A stretch of DNA of 64,000 nt. Source: Rhizobiaceae bacterium (GTDB lineage: Bacteria; Pseudomonadota; Alphaproteobacteria; Rhizobiales; Rhizobiaceae). The notes under the pieces are model-generated. The model saw only the letters and a program-made list of their open reading frames with translations, ran no database searches and had not been told where the DNA came from. Position 1 is the first letter of the stretch, and every line of letters starts with the position of its first letter. The translations under genes were made by a program, and so were the position numbers. Positions 47,771 to 57,904 of the stretch are shown here, piece by piece. The stretch lies in the NCBI GenBank assembly GCA_028279875.1, contig JANQMU010000061.1, positions 1 to 64,000 on the forward strand, written 5' to 3'.

Positions 47771-49540
47771 TCACAAAAGAGCCGCGCAGGCGTTCGCCGC
47801 CGCCAGGACGGCCATCATCTGCGCCGTGTGAGCGACAATGAACTCCTCTCCATAAATCGTCTCGTCCGGCGCTTCGGTTATGATCGTGACGGGGAAGATC
47901 CCCTCGCTGTTTTGTTCGATGAGAACCGGTATGTCCCTGCGGACCTCGAATACCTGCTCCGGCAGGTACAGCCGCGAGCGCTCGAGCTGTTTCCTGTTGA
48001 GTTCCACGATGGGCCGGTAGCTTGCCAGCGCGTCAATTATCGCTTGCAGGATTGCATCGCCCTTGGCTTCCCAGCCCGCATGACATCGGAGAATGAGGAA
48101 AAACCCCTTCGGAAGCGTCCATTGATCAAAATCACGCGGCACATAGCCGGTAAAGGGGCGGGTCCATTCGTGAGATGGGTATCCATGAAGATTGAGATGC
48201 AGCTTTGCGCCCGTTTTCTCTTTTCCCATGTGGAGAATTTCGTTCTCGAACCCGCGTTCGGTGTATTCGAGATCGCAGCCGCCCGCCGTGTAGCGTGCAG
48301 CATGATTCATGTGACGCGGATGGCGGGCGGCGAGTTCACGGAAAAGCGCATAACCATCGGGGTTTTTGAGCGGCGCGATGGCAAACCCCACCTTGCCGTC
48401 CTGCTTGAGGCGATGGGCGGCCCGGAGCGCGCCGACCGGACCGGACGATTCGTTGGCGTGCTGACCGGCGGTGATCAGGACATTCGGACCCGGACCTTCG
48501 ACATGGGTTCCCCAGACGGGTCGCCCGCGACGTGACCGGGCTTCGAAGTCCTGTCCGCCGAGCGCATCGAGATGGGCTTTGATGGTGCCTGGTTCCAGCC
48601 AGTGATCGGCGGCTTCCAGATCGGTCGGAATGTCAATGGGAGCGGCTTTGTCCGTCTCAAGCCAGGGGTCAGCGCTGGTCGTAAGGCGCACACGCAAAGG
48701 GCCATCCTTCGGCACGATCTCCGGCACGATTTGTCCGGGCGCAAACACACGATCGCTTTTTTCGTGTCCCCGGCGGGTCTTCAGCAGTTCAAGTGCGGAG
48801 AAATAGAGATCCTCATGCATGGCCTCGCCGGTGCTGAGCCATTCACCCTCAGTTGTGAGCGGAGTGTCATAAAAGGGCGCTTCAATACTGACGTTCAGGC
48901 GGTCAAAATGGGCTTCTGTACCGGGCCAGTCACGCGTTTCCAGCACGCCCATGACAGCCGCAAATGCCTCTTCCTGATCGGTTCTGAAGGCTTCGTCACG
49001 GTCGAGTTCCGGTTTGAGGGGCACCCGAACGCGCACCCAGCCGGTGCTGGTGAAGGTCCGATGGCCGGTGTGGTTGTCATGAAACGCATTCGGTGCGGCG
49101 ATGTCGATGACCCGTTCCGCCCGACCGGGGCCACGCAGTACCATGCGGTAGAATGGCAGGCTTGTCCCGTCGCTGGCCGCATCCGGTTCAAACAGGATGG
49201 ACCGGTCGCCCACAAGATCGACCACCGGATAGCATTCAAGCAGAAATCGTCCTTTCGAGACACCATCGACAACCGGGTAACGAATGATGATTTCCTCGGC
49301 CCCGTCAAAATCCGTTTCCTCAATGACGGTGTGAACCAGCGGTTTGTAGGCGGAGCGGATTTTCGCGTGCACCCCGTTGCCTTCAAGGCACTCGCGGGCC
49401 TTTGCCCGCCGCTCGGGCCCGTCAAAGACCCAAATCTCAACCTCCGCGCCACGATAGTCGGGCGCGGAGAAGGTTTTGACGAGTGCGTCGAGGCTCGCGC
49501 CGATGCGAATGTCGCAGAGAGTCGTTCCAGATTGCATCAT
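47771..49540 (-). CDS. M14-family zinc carboxypeptidase/deacylase-like protein
   Basis: NVLITAGQHANESSGPVGALRAAHRL (HxxE), LHLNLHGYPSHEWTRPFTGY (third ligand His). Confidence 0.8.
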   Translation of the reverse strand: MMQSGTTLCDIRIGASLDALVKTFSAPDYRGAEVEIWVFDGPERRAKARECLEGNGVHAKIRSAYKPLVHTVIEETDFDGAEEIIIRYPVVDGVSKGRFLLECYPVVDLVGDRSILFEPDAASDGTSLPFYRMVLRGPGRAERVIDIAAPNAFHDNHTGHRTFTSTGWVRVRVPLKPELDRDEAFRTDQEEAFAAVMGVLETRDWPGTEAHFDRLNVSIEAPFYDTPLTTEGEWLSTGEAMHEDLYFSALELLKTRRGHEKSDRVFAPGQIVPEIVPKDGPLRVRLTTSADPWLETDKAAPIDIPTDLEAADHWLEPGTIKAHLDALGGQDFEARSRRGRPVWGTHVEGPGPNVLITAGQHANESSGPVGALRAAHRLKQDGKVGFAIAPLKNPDGYALFRELAARHPRHMNHAARYTAGGCDLEYTERGFENEILHMGKEKTGAKLHLNLHGYPSHEWTRPFTGYVPRDFDQWTLPKGFFLILRCHAGWEAKGDAILQAIIDALASYRPIVELNRKQLERSRLYLPEQVFEVRRDIPVLIEQNSEGIFPVTIITEAPDETIYGEEFIVAHTAQMMAVLAAANACAALL

Positions 49541-50415
49541 TTGCTGGTTTGCCCAAGCGGGTCGAGCTGGTCGCGCAACCAGTCACCCAGAAGATTGAGG
49601 CCAAGCACGGTGAGCATGATCGCCAGGCCGGGGAACACGGTGACCCACCATGCGGTTTGCACGTAGTTTCGGCCCTCCGAGAGCATCCCGCCCCAACTGG
49701 GAATCTGCGGATCGACACCAAGTCCAAGAAAAGTCAGGCTGCTTTCCAACAGGATGTTGTTGGCGACATTCAACGTCAGGAGAATGATCAGCGGTCCAAG
49801 GGCGTTGGGCAGGATATGGCCGAAAATGATCTTGACATCCGGCAGCCCGTAGCCTCTGGCGGCCTGCACGAACTCCCGCTCCCGCAAGGACAATACGGAC
49901 CCACGCACCAGCCGCGCATATTGCACCCACTGCGACACGATCATCAATGCAATGACCTTGTCCAGACCGGGACCGACGATCGCAATAACGGTGATTGCCA
50001 GAAGGATGAAGGGCAAGGCCAGCTGCACGTCGGCAAAGCGCATGAGGAACACGTCCCACAGGCCGCGATAATAGCCCGATACCAGCCCGATCAACGTTCC
50101 CAGAACGACCGCGCCAAGCGCCGACAGCACACCGACCGTGAATGAGATTCTGCCGCCGATGATCACACGCTCAAGAATATCGCGGCCGAGAGGATCCGTG
50201 CCCAGGATATGTTTGGCGCTCTGCAGCGGCGGCGTGAGGCGGGCCGCCAAGTCTATCGCTTCACCGCCTCCGGGGAAAAGAATGCCCGAGAACAGAACCA
50301 GACCGCCCAGAACACCGGTCAGCGTCGCACCGGCGACGAACTCGAACTGAAGCAAGCGACCACGCCAGTGGCCGCGTGCCCGGCCGACAGTCGGAACGGG
50401 ATCCGTCGCGCCCAT
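49537..50415 (-). CDS. Peptide ABC transporter permease (DppC type)
   Basis: HILGTDPLGRDILERVIIGGRISFTVG, QAARGYGLPDVKIIFGHILPNALGPLIILLT. Confidence 0.92.
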   Translation of the reverse strand: MGATDPVPTVGRARGHWRGRLLQFEFVAGATLTGVLGGLVLFSGILFPGGGEAIDLAARLTPPLQSAKHILGTDPLGRDILERVIIGGRISFTVGVLSALGAVVLGTLIGLVSGYYRGLWDVFLMRFADVQLALPFILLAITVIAIVGPGLDKVIALMIVSQWVQYARLVRGSVLSLREREFVQAARGYGLPDVKIIFGHILPNALGPLIILLTLNVANNILLESSLTFLGLGVDPQIPSWGGMLSEGRNYVQTAWWVTVFPGLAIMLTVLGLNLLGDWLRDQLDPLGQTSK

Positions 50416-50416
50416 T

Positions 50417-51343
50417 TCACTGCACCCTTATGCGTGGATCGATGAGGCCGTATAGGAGATCGACGCAAAGGTTCACCGCGACGATCATCAGGGCCAGAAT
50501 TGAAACCGTGGCCTGCAAAACAGGGTAGTCGCGCTGGGCGATGGCCTCGACCGCGAGCGTGCCCATGCCAGGCCAATTGAAGACGAGTTCGACCACGACG
50601 ATACCGCCGATGAGATTTCCGAACTGGAGTCCGAGATAGGTGACCAGGGCAATGGCGCTGTTGCGCAGCGCGTGTTTGTAGACGACCGCACGCTCTCTCA
50701 ACCCCTTTGAACGGGCCACCATGATGTACTGTGCCGAAAGGGTCTCCAGCATGGTCGTTCGAACAAGCCGGACATTGATCGCCGTCAGAATGATGCCGAT
50801 GGTAAAAGCCGGAAGGACCAGGGAAAGGGGGCCGGAAAAGCCGCTTGCCGGGAAAATCGGAAAGGTGATCGAAAAGACGAGAACCAGCATTATCGCCAGC
50901 CAGAAATTCGGGAACGACAGTCCGATCAGGGAAAGCACGCGGATGAGCTGGTCCGAAAGGCCGCCGCGATAAACGGCGGCATGAATACCGAGCGGAATCG
51001 AGATCAGGATCGAAATGATCATCGACGAAAAGGCCAGAAGAAGGGTGGCCGGCAGGGCAATCGCGACAAGCTGGGCCACCGACCCGCGGAAAAAGCTGGT
51101 CCCGAGATTTCCGGTCATGAGCCCGCCGACAAAATCCGCATATTGGGCAAGAAAGGGCTGATTCAGTCCCAAAGCCTCGCGAATGCGGACAAGATCAGCT
51201 TCGGTGACGTTGGTGGCGCTCTGGGTCAGCATGACGGCCGGATCGCCGGTCAGCCGTATCACGAAGGCCACGAACAAGGTCACGACCAGCATGACGAACA
51301 ACGCCTGGATCACGCGCTGGGTGATGAATTTGAATACAGGCAT
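50417..51343 (-). CDS. Peptide ABC transporter permease (DppB type)
   Basis: FITQRVIQALFVMLVVTLFVAFVIRLTGDPA, VARSKGLRERAVVYKHALRNSAIALVTYLG. Confidence 0.92.
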   Translation of the reverse strand: MPVFKFITQRVIQALFVMLVVTLFVAFVIRLTGDPAVMLTQSATNVTEADLVRIREALGLNQPFLAQYADFVGGLMTGNLGTSFFRGSVAQLVAIALPATLLLAFSSMIISILISIPLGIHAAVYRGGLSDQLIRVLSLIGLSFPNFWLAIMLVLVFSITFPIFPASGFSGPLSLVLPAFTIGIILTAINVRLVRTTMLETLSAQYIMVARSKGLRERAVVYKHALRNSAIALVTYLGLQFGNLIGGIVVVELVFNWPGMGTLAVEAIAQRDYPVLQATVSILALMIVAVNLCVDLLYGLIDPRIRVQ

Positions 51344-51424
51344 GCGTATCTTCGCCCTGAGACCGGGCGCCCATCAGGCATTTCGTGTGTCTTTGCACGA
51401 TACCCTGAATGGGCGACAGGCGGA

Positions 51425-51450
51425 TGGTTGCCGGGCAAAGCCGGCAACCA
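51425..51450 (-). other. Intercistronic hairpin between peptide SBP and DppB-like permease
   Basis: TGGTTGCCGG (51425-51434) / CCGGCAACCA (51441-51450). Confidence 0.6.
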
Positions 51451-51465
51451 CCATGCGGCTGGATC

Positions 51466-53034
51466 CTATTGAATGGAGACCGAGGAATATCGCGCCCGGT
51501 CGTCCGGCGCGGGCACAAATCCGTGCACCCGCTTGTTGACGCCGTAGAGGGTTTCGAAATTGAACAGCGGCACATCGAGCGCATGCTCATGCGCATAGGC
51601 CGCCACCTCCTGCAACGTCTTCTCGCGTATCCTCGGATCATAGGTCATGCGCTGCTTCTCAAGCATCGCGTCGAGCGTGTCATCGGCAAAATACGGCGCC
51701 CAACGCTCGCCCGAGTGGTAGAGCAGATAGGCCGTATTGTCGAAGTCAAACGTCCATCCGCCCCAGCCGAACTGGAACAGTTCGCCGGTTTTGCCCTGCG
51801 GCACGATTTCCGAGAAGAATACGTTGGTCTCGTGGGTCTTGATCTTCACGTCGATACCGATCGCGCCAAGATAGCTTGCAATGGCCTGTGCCACCTCGCG
51901 GAAGGTATCATCATTGTTGCGGATATCCATGATGATCTCGGTACCCGGTTTGAATCCGGCTTCGGCAAGCAGCGCCTTGGCACCTTCGGGATCGTAAGCA
52001 TAGCCCTCCAGATTTTCATCATAGCCGAACGATTTGGCGCCCTGGATACTGGCAATGGAACTGCCATAGCCTTTCAGAAGCGCGTCGATGATCGTTTCCC
52101 GGTCGATGGCCATATTGATCGCCTGTCGCACGCGCGCGTCCGCCGTTACGGCGTCAACGACTTTGATGCGCAGAAAATTGACCGTCGGACCCGGCACGCT
52201 GACGAGATCGACATTGGGATTGGCCTTGATGGTGTCGACCGCACTTGTCGGCACATTCATGGATATGTCGACGCCTCCGGACAGCAATTCCGCCATCCGG
52301 GTGGCCGGCTCCGGAATGAAGCGAATGACCAGATTGTCCACCTTGGCCGGATCGCCCCAATAATCGTCGAACTTTTCAAGCTTCACGTCGACCGCCGGCG
52401 TGTATTCAACGACCTTGAACGGCCCCGTGCCAACCGGCTTCTTGTCAAACGCCTCTTCTCCGACCTCTTCGATATATTTTGGCGGCACGATCATGGCGCC
52501 ATAGCCCGCCAGTTTGGTCAGCATCACCGGATCGACCGCTTTCATGACGAAATCGACGGTGTGGTCGTCGACAATTTCAATCCGGTCGATGGAGGTATAA
52601 TTGGAGCGTTGCGGGCCTTTTTCTCCTTCTTCACCCAAGAGGCGGTCGAAGGTGTATTTCACCGCTTCGGCATTGAATGGTTCGCCATTGTGGAATGTGA
52701 CGCCCTCGCGGAGGGTGAAACGAATGCGTGAATGGTCGTCGAGAAATTCCCATTCGGTTGCCAGCCCCGGCTTTAACTCAAGCTGTTCCGTCCGGTGCAA
52801 AAGGCCGTCGAATATGTTGCTGCCGATGGACCCCCAGGCAAGAAGGAACGTATCGATAGGATCGAGATTTTGCGGATCCTGTTGCTGGGCGACCGTCAGC
52901 GTTTGAGCCGCGGAAGCTGGACCGGCCGGCAGCAGGGGCATGGCTGCGAGACCGGCGGCAAACACCACCGCGAAACGCAAGATGGAGCGCCGCCCGGTGT
53001 GGCTGGCGGCCTTTGATGCAAAACTGTATTTCAT
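51466..53034 (-). CDS. Peptide ABC transporter substrate-binding protein (SBP family 5)
   Basis: Signal peptide; LEFLDDHSRIRFTLREGVTFHNGEPFNAEAVKYTFDRLL-type core; start chosen at MKYSFAS. Confidence 0.93.
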   Translation of the reverse strand: MKYSFASKAASHTGRRSILRFAVVFAAGLAAMPLLPAGPASAAQTLTVAQQQDPQNLDPIDTFLLAWGSIGSNIFDGLLHRTEQLELKPGLATEWEFLDDHSRIRFTLREGVTFHNGEPFNAEAVKYTFDRLLGEEGEKGPQRSNYTSIDRIEIVDDHTVDFVMKAVDPVMLTKLAGYGAMIVPPKYIEEVGEEAFDKKPVGTGPFKVVEYTPAVDVKLEKFDDYWGDPAKVDNLVIRFIPEPATRMAELLSGGVDISMNVPTSAVDTIKANPNVDLVSVPGPTVNFLRIKVVDAVTADARVRQAINMAIDRETIIDALLKGYGSSIASIQGAKSFGYDENLEGYAYDPEGAKALLAEAGFKPGTEIIMDIRNNDDTFREVAQAIASYLGAIGIDVKIKTHETNVFFSEIVPQGKTGELFQFGWGGWTFDFDNTAYLLYHSGERWAPYFADDTLDAMLEKQRMTYDPRIREKTLQEVAAYAHEHALDVPLFNFETLYGVNKRVHGFVPAPDDRARYSSVSIQ

Positions 53035-53085
53035 GTTTTTTCTCCCTTTGTCGGCAGCGCCCGCCAAGGCGCCGCCGGTTATAAA

Positions 53086-54960
53086 TCACGTGAAACTGTC
53101 CATATCGCTCGCGACGAGGTGCCCGTCTCCGATCGATCGAAAGCCGTGGATGGCGGGCTCGTCGCCAATTCGCCGAATGGGGCTCGGGATTTCGCCTTCC
53201 ATGGGCGGACGCCGCGGACGCCGGGTCGCATCGATGGCCGGAACCGCCGCCAGCAAACGCCTGGTATAGGGATGTTGCGGGTTTTCGAAGATCTGTTGCC
53301 GGGTGCCGATTTCCACCAGTTGGCCCAGATACATCACCGCAACCCTGTGGCTTATCCGTTCGACCACCGCCATGTCGTGGCTGACGAAGAGATAGGCAAG
53401 GCCCTGTTCAGCCTGAAGCCTCATCAGGAGATTGATCACCTGGGCCTGAACCGATACGTCGAGCGCCGACACCGCTTCGTCGGCGATGATCAGGCTTGGC
53501 GTGCAGGCAAGTGCGCGGGCAATGCAGATACGCTGGCGCTGGCCGCCGGAAAACTCATGCGGAAAACGGCGTGCGTGGGCGGTCTCGAGCCCGACTTTCA
53601 GCAGGAGATCGGCAACACGCCTGGCGGCGGCGTGCGAATCCGTGACGAGGCCGTGGGTGATCGCCGGCTCGATAATGCTCGCACCGACCGTCTTGCGCGG
53701 GTTGAGTGACCCGAACGGATCCTGGAAGACATACTGGATTTCCCGCCTGAACCGCTTGCGGTCCGCCTGCGGAAGCGAAAATATATCCCGGCCGCGAAAC
53801 CGAACCGTTCCCGAAACCGGATCGACCAGTTGCTGGATTGTTTTGCCGACGGTCGATTTTCCGCTTCCCGACTCACCGACGAGCGCAAGCGTTTCGCCGG
53901 CGTGTATCGTGAAGGAAACGTTCTCCGCAGCGTGAACCCGGTGTGTCACGCGATTGAAAAGCCCGCTGCGGATATCGTAACGCGTCGTAAGACTGTCGAC
54001 TTCGATGACCGGCTCGGATCGATCGACTGCGGCCTTTGCCGGCGCAGCGCCCTCGGGCTTTTCGGTGTCATGCGGCAAACGGAACGGTTTTGGCGCCCGC
54101 TCACCGGTCATGCTGCCAATCTTGGGTACGGCGGCAAGCAGAGTCTTTGTGTAGTCTTCCTGAGGATTGGTCAGCAGCGTCGCCGCGTCGGCCAGCTCCA
54201 CGCGCCGGCCGTTTCGCATCACAAGCACATCGTCCGCCATCTCGGAGACAACACCCATGTCGTGGCTGATGAAAATCACGGCGGTGCGAAATTCAACCTG
54301 CAGATCGCGAATGATGTACAGTATCTGCGCCTGGATCGTCACATCGAGTGCGGTTGTGGGCTCATCGGCAATGAGAACCTTGGGCTGGCAGGACAAGGCC
54401 ATGGCGATCATCGCCCTCTGTCGCATGCCGCCGGAGAGTTGGTGGGGATAATAGTCGAGCAGACGCACAGCGTTGGGCAGCCGTACCAGGTCGAGAAGAT
54501 CCCGCGCCCGTTTTCTGGCCTCTGCATGCCCCAATCCGCGGTGAAGCACCAGGGTCTCGATGATCTGCGAACCGATCGTGAAAACCGGATTGAGCGAGGT
54601 CATCGGCTCCTGGAAGATCATGGCAATTTCATTGCCGCGAACGGTCCGCAAATCCGGTTCGTCAAGGGACGCCAGGTCAATGGCCCTGCCGTGCACTTCA
54701 CTTTGGAAAATCACGGTCCCGCCGACGGTTCGCCCGCCGACATGCCGGGTCAGACCGAGAAGGGCAAGCGAGGAAACCGATTTGCCCGAACCGGACTCTC
54801 CGACAATCGCAAGCGTTCTGTTGCGCTCGAGATCAAAGGACAGATCCGTAACGGCACGGGTGATGTCGTCGCCTTGCCCGAATTCGACACTCAGATCGCG
54901 GACCGAAAGGACAGTTTGCCGGGATTGACCAATCGCCTCGATGTTGCTTTCCGGCCGCAA
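53086..54960 (-). CDS. Peptide ABC transporter ATP-binding protein, fused DppD-DppF type
   Basis: Two Walker A (GESGSGKSVSSLALLG, GESGSGKSTVGKTIQQ) and two signature motifs (LSGGMRQRAMIAMAL, FSGGQRQRICIARAL). Confidence 0.95.
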   Translation of the reverse strand: MRPESNIEAIGQSRQTVLSVRDLSVEFGQGDDITRAVTDLSFDLERNRTLAIVGESGSGKSVSSLALLGLTRHVGGRTVGGTVIFQSEVHGRAIDLASLDEPDLRTVRGNEIAMIFQEPMTSLNPVFTIGSQIIETLVLHRGLGHAEARKRARDLLDLVRLPNAVRLLDYYPHQLSGGMRQRAMIAMALSCQPKVLIADEPTTALDVTIQAQILYIIRDLQVEFRTAVIFISHDMGVVSEMADDVLVMRNGRRVELADAATLLTNPQEDYTKTLLAAVPKIGSMTGERAPKPFRLPHDTEKPEGAAPAKAAVDRSEPVIEVDSLTTRYDIRSGLFNRVTHRVHAAENVSFTIHAGETLALVGESGSGKSTVGKTIQQLVDPVSGTVRFRGRDIFSLPQADRKRFRREIQYVFQDPFGSLNPRKTVGASIIEPAITHGLVTDSHAAARRVADLLLKVGLETAHARRFPHEFSGGQRQRICIARALACTPSLIIADEAVSALDVSVQAQVINLLMRLQAEQGLAYLFVSHDMAVVERISHRVAVMYLGQLVEIGTRQQIFENPQHPYTRRLLAAVPAIDATRRPRRPPMEGEIPSPIRRIGDEPAIHGFRSIGDGHLVASDMDSFT

Positions 54961-54961
54961 T

Positions 54962-55627
54962 TCAGGCTCCCTGAACTTCGGTTCGCGAATTCGCCAGAAC
55001 CTTCGACACCAGCTTGACCGCTATGGCCACCGCATCCGTCATCATGGCAAGGCTCATGGATGCGCCCATCGGCTCCGCCGATGTCTGTTTCGCAACATGC
55101 GCCGGGGTTTGCGGCACATGGAGAAAGCCGCACAGGGCACGCAGCCCATGTGTTTCGATCAAATGACGTGACGTATAGAGCATCTGGTTGCACATGTGGG
55201 CGCCGGCCGAAAACGAAAACTCTGCCGGTATGCCGGCCGCTTTCAGCGCCGCAACCGTCTCCTCATTGGGAAAATCCGCGTTATAGGCGACCGGGCCATC
55301 GTCAATAATGCTTTGCAGATGCACGCTTTCGCCGGAGCTGTCCGGCACATCGAAATGCCGCCAATTGCAGGCAACCATTTCAGCCCTTATGCCGGTTGCG
55401 CTGGCTGCCACACCCAGTCCAATCCAGGCATCCGGCTGAAGCTCCAGGAGAGCTTTTTCAACGCAGTCATAGAGGGAGGCGGTCACCACCGGGACCTTTC
55501 TGGTGACGACCTCGCAATTGCCACAGTCACGGCTCTTCAGACCGTCAAGGATCAGCGCCGCCGGGTTGTCCTCAAATGCGCCCCAGGCGCCGTATCCGGC
55601 GACCACGATCCGCGGAAACTCAGCCAT
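54962..55627 (-). CDS. pcp: Pyroglutamyl-peptidase I family (C15) cysteine peptidase
   Basis: VAGYGAWGAFEDNPA, ATGIRAEMVACN (Glu), FSAGAHMCNQMLY (Cys), GFLHVPQTP (His) triad. Confidence 0.85.
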   Translation of the reverse strand: MAEFPRIVVAGYGAWGAFEDNPAALILDGLKSRDCGNCEVVTRKVPVVTASLYDCVEKALLELQPDAWIGLGVAASATGIRAEMVACNWRHFDVPDSSGESVHLQSIIDDGPVAYNADFPNEETVAALKAAGIPAEFSFSAGAHMCNQMLYTSRHLIETHGLRALCGFLHVPQTPAHVAKQTSAEPMGASMSLAMMTDAVAIAVKLVSKVLANSRTEVQGA

Positions 55628-55753
55628 CACCACCGCCTTGCATGCCCTCCGATTTCCAACCCATCGAAAAGAATGTCAAAGCCAGCCAATAATATCAAAT
55701 CGTGTTAATCTATAGTTCTATGTTTCAATGTTGTAGGGCAGAGAAGCCGGCAT

Positions 55754-56662
55754 ATGCGTTACAGACAGATTGAGGCCTTCCGATATGTAATGGTAACGGG
55801 AACCACAACCGGTGCAGCCGAGACGATGGCAATTACGCAGCCTGCGGTCAGCCGGCTCGTCAAGGACCTGGAAGCCGGCCTTGGATTCAAGCTTTTCGAT
55901 CGCTTCAAGGGTCGCCTGCTGCCGACCGCCGATGCAATCCGTTTCTATCAGGGCGTTGAGCAGTTCTATATGGGACTTGACCGGCTTGAACGCATGGCGG
56001 ACCAGATTCGCACCCAAAAGCCGGCAGACCTCAAAGTGTGCGCGACGCCGGCGCTTTCGACCTATGTGTTTCCGGACGCGGTTCGGCGCTTCAAGGAAAT
56101 CTACCCGGCTGTCGATCTGCTGATCGAAGGGTTTTCTTCCTCCGAGATTGTAACGAGATTGCAGACGCGCCTGACTGACCTTGCGATCACGCTGGCCTTT
56201 CCGGAGGTCGCCGGAATCGTTCAGGAACCTTTGATGGAAGCGGCACATGTTTGCGCGGTACACGAAACCCATCCGCTGGCGAAGAAGGATGTGGTGACCC
56301 CTGAAGATTTTGTCGGTGAGGAGGTCTTGAGCATTCTTCCAAGCGGATTGGTCAACTGGAACAGGATTGCCAGCATCCTGACAAAGGCCGGCGTCGAATA
56401 TGAAAGTGGCACCGGCATTCAGAACTCCCACACCGGATACAGTCTTGTCGCCGCCAATCTGGCGATTGCCCTGATCGAACCGTTTGCAGCGCCGACCTGG
56501 CTGAAAAACGGTGTCGTCACCCGCCCGTTCGAACCGAAGGTGAGCTTCAGCTACGTCATTGCGCACGCCCATACGCAACAACAGACGGAGCCGTTAAAGG
56601 CCTTTACCCAAATCGTCCGGGATGTTTGCCGGCAAAGGCGGGAAGCTCAGGACCGTATCTGA
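55754..56662 (+). CDS. LysR family transcriptional regulator
   Basis: MRYRQIEAFRYVMVTGTTTGAAETMAITQPAVSRLVKDLEAGLGFKLFDRFKGRLLPT. Confidence 0.93.
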   Translation: MRYRQIEAFRYVMVTGTTTGAAETMAITQPAVSRLVKDLEAGLGFKLFDRFKGRLLPTADAIRFYQGVEQFYMGLDRLERMADQIRTQKPADLKVCATPALSTYVFPDAVRRFKEIYPAVDLLIEGFSSSEIVTRLQTRLTDLAITLAFPEVAGIVQEPLMEAAHVCAVHETHPLAKKDVVTPEDFVGEEVLSILPSGLVNWNRIASILTKAGVEYESGTGIQNSHTGYSLVAANLAIALIEPFAAPTWLKNGVVTRPFEPKVSFSYVIAHAHTQQQTEPLKAFTQIVRDVCRQRREAQDRI

Positions 56663-56818
56663 TTGCTCGCATGAGGCTGTGTCACCGTGGAGTCGAAACG
56701 GTCCCACTTTCATCCTGTCAGCCGGACCGCGTGTTTGAATTTGATTTCGAAGATACGGTATAAGGCGATCGACATCGGATGAGGATGTCCGATACCCAAG
56801 TAAACCGGATCGAAGGCC

Positions 56819-57265
56819 TTGAACGGATCAGCCGACAGGACATATGCCGCCGCGGATATTATCGAAATGCTGGGTCTGGAACGTCATCCCGAGGGCGGAT
56901 GGTTCGTGGAGACCTTCGTGGACAGCGGCACGACTGACGGACGCGCCCATTCGACGGCCATCTACTATCTGCTGGAGGCCGGCCAGAGATCGCACTGGCA
57001 CCGGGTCGATGCGGCCGAAGTCTGGCACTGGTATGCGGGCGCCCCGCTTGACCTCAGCATCCATGACGGCACGCATACCGATCAACACCGATTGGGGATT
57101 GCGTTGGACAAGGGACAGCGCCCCATGGCGGTCGTTCCGGCCCATGCCTGGCAGTCGGCCGTCAGTACCGGCGCCTGGAGCCTGGTGGGATGCACAGTCG
57201 CCCCGGGCTTCCGGTTTTCGGGCTTCGAAATGGCGCCGCCCGGCTGGTCGCCCGATGCGCCCTGA
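56819..57265 (+). CDS. DUF985 cupin domain-containing protein
   Basis: IIEMLGLERHPEGGWFVETFVDSG...STAIYYLLEAGQRSHWHRVDAAEVWHWYAGAPL...GCTVAPGFRFSGFEMAPPGWSP; TTG start. Confidence 0.88.
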   Translation: MNGSADRTYAAADIIEMLGLERHPEGGWFVETFVDSGTTDGRAHSTAIYYLLEAGQRSHWHRVDAAEVWHWYAGAPLDLSIHDGTHTDQHRLGIALDKGQRPMAVVPAHAWQSAVSTGAWSLVGCTVAPGFRFSGFEMAPPGWSPDAP

Positions 57266-57317
57266 GAAAGCGGGATAACGGCCGGGGCGTTCGCATGGAA
57301 CGTCCCGGCCGCCGTGC

Positions 57318-57794
57318 TTACATCGCCGGCAGAATGACCGCGTCGATCACATGGATGACGCCGTTCGATGCCTCGACATCGGGGCTGACGACATTGGCCT
57401 TGTCGACCTTCACGCCGCCTTCGGTCATGATCGTCACCTCGCCGCCCTGAACCGTCGCGGCCTTCATGCCGTTGCTCAGGTCGCCCGACATCACCTTGCC
57501 GGGAACGACGTGATAGGTGAGGACCGCTGTGAGCCGGTCCTTGTTTTCAGGCTTCAGCAGATCTTCGACCGTGCCGGCCGGAAGGGCCGCGAAGGCGTCG
57601 TCCGTGGGCGCGAAGACGGTAAATGGCCCTTCGCCCTTGAGCGTATCCACCAGGCCGGCGGCCTGGACGGCGGCAACCAGCGTGTTGAAGGATCCGGCGG
57701 CAACTGCCGTGTCGACAATGTCCTTTTCGGCGGCCTGGGAGGGCAGCGCCATGGCGGTCACGGCTGCGAGTGCGAGGAAGGTTCTGCGGAACAT
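57318..57794 (-). CDS. Fasciclin domain-containing secreted protein
   Basis: [48 protein letters not shown]...[14 protein letters not shown]; start chosen at MFRRTFL. Confidence 0.95.
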   Translation of the reverse strand: MFRRTFLALAAVTAMALPSQAAEKDIVDTAVAAGSFNTLVAAVQAAGLVDTLKGEGPFTVFAPTDDAFAALPAGTVEDLLKPENKDRLTAVLTYHVVPGKVMSGDLSNGMKAATVQGGEVTIMTEGGVKVDKANVVSPDVEASNGVIHVIDAVILPAM

Positions 57795-57904
57795 GGGGGG
57801 TCTCCAGAATTGATGATGAAACGATGCCGCCATCGGCATCGCTCTCACTACGGACGACCGAAAAAGGTGGTTCAATCACGTTGACGTGATGGGCGGGCAG
57901 AAGG

